Assembly: GCA_949987565.1 (NCBI GenBank)
Contig: OX465110.1
Span: forward strand, 6,418,309-6,482,308
From: Luidia sarsii
Taxonomy: Eukaryota; Echinodermata; Asteroidea; Paxillosida; Luidiidae
DNA length: 64,000 bases
Direction of reading: 5' to 3'
Below are positions 48,201-51,200 of the stretch, piece after piece (the stretch's first letter is position 1; every line of letters starts with the position of its first letter). Made by a program: the position numbers and the translations under genes. The notes below the pieces were generated by a model. That model ran no database searches. It saw nothing but the letters and a program-made list of their open reading frames with translations, and was not told the DNA's origin.

Positions 48201-51200
48201 TTTAATGTAAAATGTACTAGCATAACTAAGAAACCGTAAATAATTCTAACAAATCATATTACAAATATTTCAATAACAATGAAAGGCATATAATCTATAA
48301 AAAATGAGCAGAGTGCAATTTTTACATAGATCTCTAGTTTTCATTTAAGTTATTACAATTACCATAAAAGTCCAATGTGTAAAAAGGTGGTAAAATGTAT
48401 TCATATCTAAGACCCATGGGTAAGGATGCATTTTAAGAAGTTTTTGTTTTTAAAGATTTCAAATGATTAATGGTTGGTCTGAACTCCCCCAAAAGTTATT
48501 CCCCTTTCAGAGTTTGATTTTTTGCACGCGCTGGCATTTTTCCGTGCAGTGCATTCGAAGCGACTTACATTGTCTGCCTGACGCTGTCAGTCAGACTCCT
48601 GGGAAGTGCTGAGTCACCTCCTGCCTGACTGAAATCCTAGGAAAAACCAAGAACCCCAAAAAACAACAATAAACAATGGAAGACAACCAAGTGCTTTGGT
48701 CGTCGCATTGCAGAATACCTGATCAGCATTTGTCGACATCGAAATGTGTCTACTGTTGACATTAATATGTAACTGTCAAATAGTATACATGTATGTTAAA
48801 CACATTGAGGAAAATCTGACTGGGCACTTTGAAACACTTTGAAACAATTTTGAAAAAATGGCAAAGAAAACTTTTGACTGGACTTGGACTTGACTCAAAG
48901 ACCTACGGTTTTACATAACAGTGTGAGTTTTTAATGTTAATTTAGTAGAGATTGAATACCTCAGTAGGGCCTACTCACACAGATGTGTCACACTGCATAT
49001 TACACAATGTAGTAACTCTTGACGATTATTTGTTGATAATAATGACATGAGATTGTCAATGTCAAGTTCATGCGTTACTTAAGCCGTGTCCGCACTGGAC
49101 TTATTTTTTACCGAGCCCGTGGGTAACATTCCAATGGGTAAATCTTCCCGGCATCCGCACTTGGACTTTTCGACTCGGGTAAACTAACCGAGACGATCGG
49201 TAAAACTAACCGACTCATGTACATGTGCATGTACTCTAGGTACACAAACACGTTGTTACCCTGCGCCCGCACGAGTCTTGCATACAGTAACGTAACATGC
49301 GGGGCGCCGGATGGGGTTTTTACCGAGTCGTTTACAGAGACGTCGTGTCCGGATTGGACTTATCGACTCGGTTAAACTGACCTGGTCAATTTAACCAGGC
49401 AGAAGTTGGTCGGTTAAACTACCCACTGGAGTCGGGTAAGTTACCTGGGAGGAAAACTTCCTGGGCTGTCCGCACTGGACTTAAAATGGTCAATTTACCC
49501 ACTTGCTCGGTTAGTTTACCCATTTTAAGTCCAGTGCGGACGCGGCTTTAGCCAGGGGAGTTACAACTGCATCCAGAATACTTGACAAAAATGGAAAGCA
49601 ATAACACAGATGTTCGTGAGCATTTGACAATACTCCTCTTCTTCACAGCTTATCAGAACCCCTATAAATCGGGTTGAAGTTCCGTGGTCGCAAATGTGTC
49701 CCTAGGTGAGAGTACAGGTCTCTAAACATTTGACAAAACCGCTCTTGCTCATGCCTATGTCTGAAATAACATTGTCAATGAAATGAATTGACGGAACTTT
49801 TTGAATGGTGAGAAATATCAGCGACTCCTTTCGACAAGAGAAGCTTAAACAAAGATATCGATGTGAGGGGGAAACAAACTTAAATACCTGGGAAGTGTTT
49901 CCAGGCACCACAGCACTGTGGAATGAAACAGAGATAAAATGAATGATAATTTCAGTTCAAATAATTCCTATAAGCCTAGAGTAATAAACAAGAATTGTTG
50001 AAACCTACTTACTGCCATACACAAATACAAACTTACTACATTATTAGATCTTGGGAGCAGATTCCGATGACCCAATCACTGATTAGGCTTCAGTAGATAA
50101 TTAGGCAAAGCACTAAGTCCACAGTGCAAAAGACACTTCATGTGGGGCAGACCCTCATTGAATGATACACACACCCTAACCTTCCCAAATCCTGCAGAAT
50201 CCTATTTGCCTTCTGCAGGATTCAGGGCACATGAGAGTTGACACATTGCAGGATTGTGCAGGATACAGGCTACTACTATCAAAGTGCTGGAGAAGGATTT
50301 TGCAGGATTGAGGGCACATGAGAGTTGACACACTGTAGGAATGTGCAGGATTGAGGGCATAAGGCGATTTTGTCAGTAGGAAAATGCAGGATGCTGGTAA
50401 CAATTCGGTCGTCATTGTGACTTTTTGTCAAGAGATTATCCGTTCGAAAAAGGGCTCATTGTTCTAAGCTTAAAAAAGTATTTGTTTAGAATGTGGACTT
50501 AAACTCCATAAACTCAGTGCAGGATTTGGCAGGATTCAGGCAATGGTCCACAGTAGCCAGTACTGCAGGATTTGGCAGGATTCAGGTCACATGGAGCTTT
50601 GAACAAGGTAGGATAGCAGGATTTTGCAGGATTCAGGTTATATCCTACACAAAATTGGTAGGGGGTTAGGGTTTTAATGCCATTCGTTGCTACATCCAAA
50701 GAAGTTGCAACTCAATGCAAGTTGTGGGTTTTTTTGTCTTCACATTTTCAAATAAATGTACAGCGACTCTAGTACTCACTCTACTGAAGTTCCATCCATG
50801 CTGTGCTGACTCGAACCTCCACCAGACATGTTGTAAACTAAATGGAATAACAGAGAAATAGAAAATGAAGACTTTCATAGATATACTTCTCAAAGGTCAA
50901 GTGGCTTCGCAGCGGATACTCATCATTACTTATACTGCTTCTGCTAGTGTAATGTGAACTACTCTGAATACAGGTTGAGTCACTTGAGTGACAAGTATTA
51001 GTTATAGAAATACTGAAGGCATATTATGAAACCCTTTGTTCTGATTTACGCTGCTTTTACATTCTATTTGTTTTTGCCAATTTTATAATTTGTATAATTT
51101 CAACTTGTCAGAAAAAAAAATCTCTCTGTTGTCCTTTAAAAGCAGCATCCACTTTGTGTAATCCTAGCACTGGCCAGGTTTACAACAAATTGTTGTTCAC

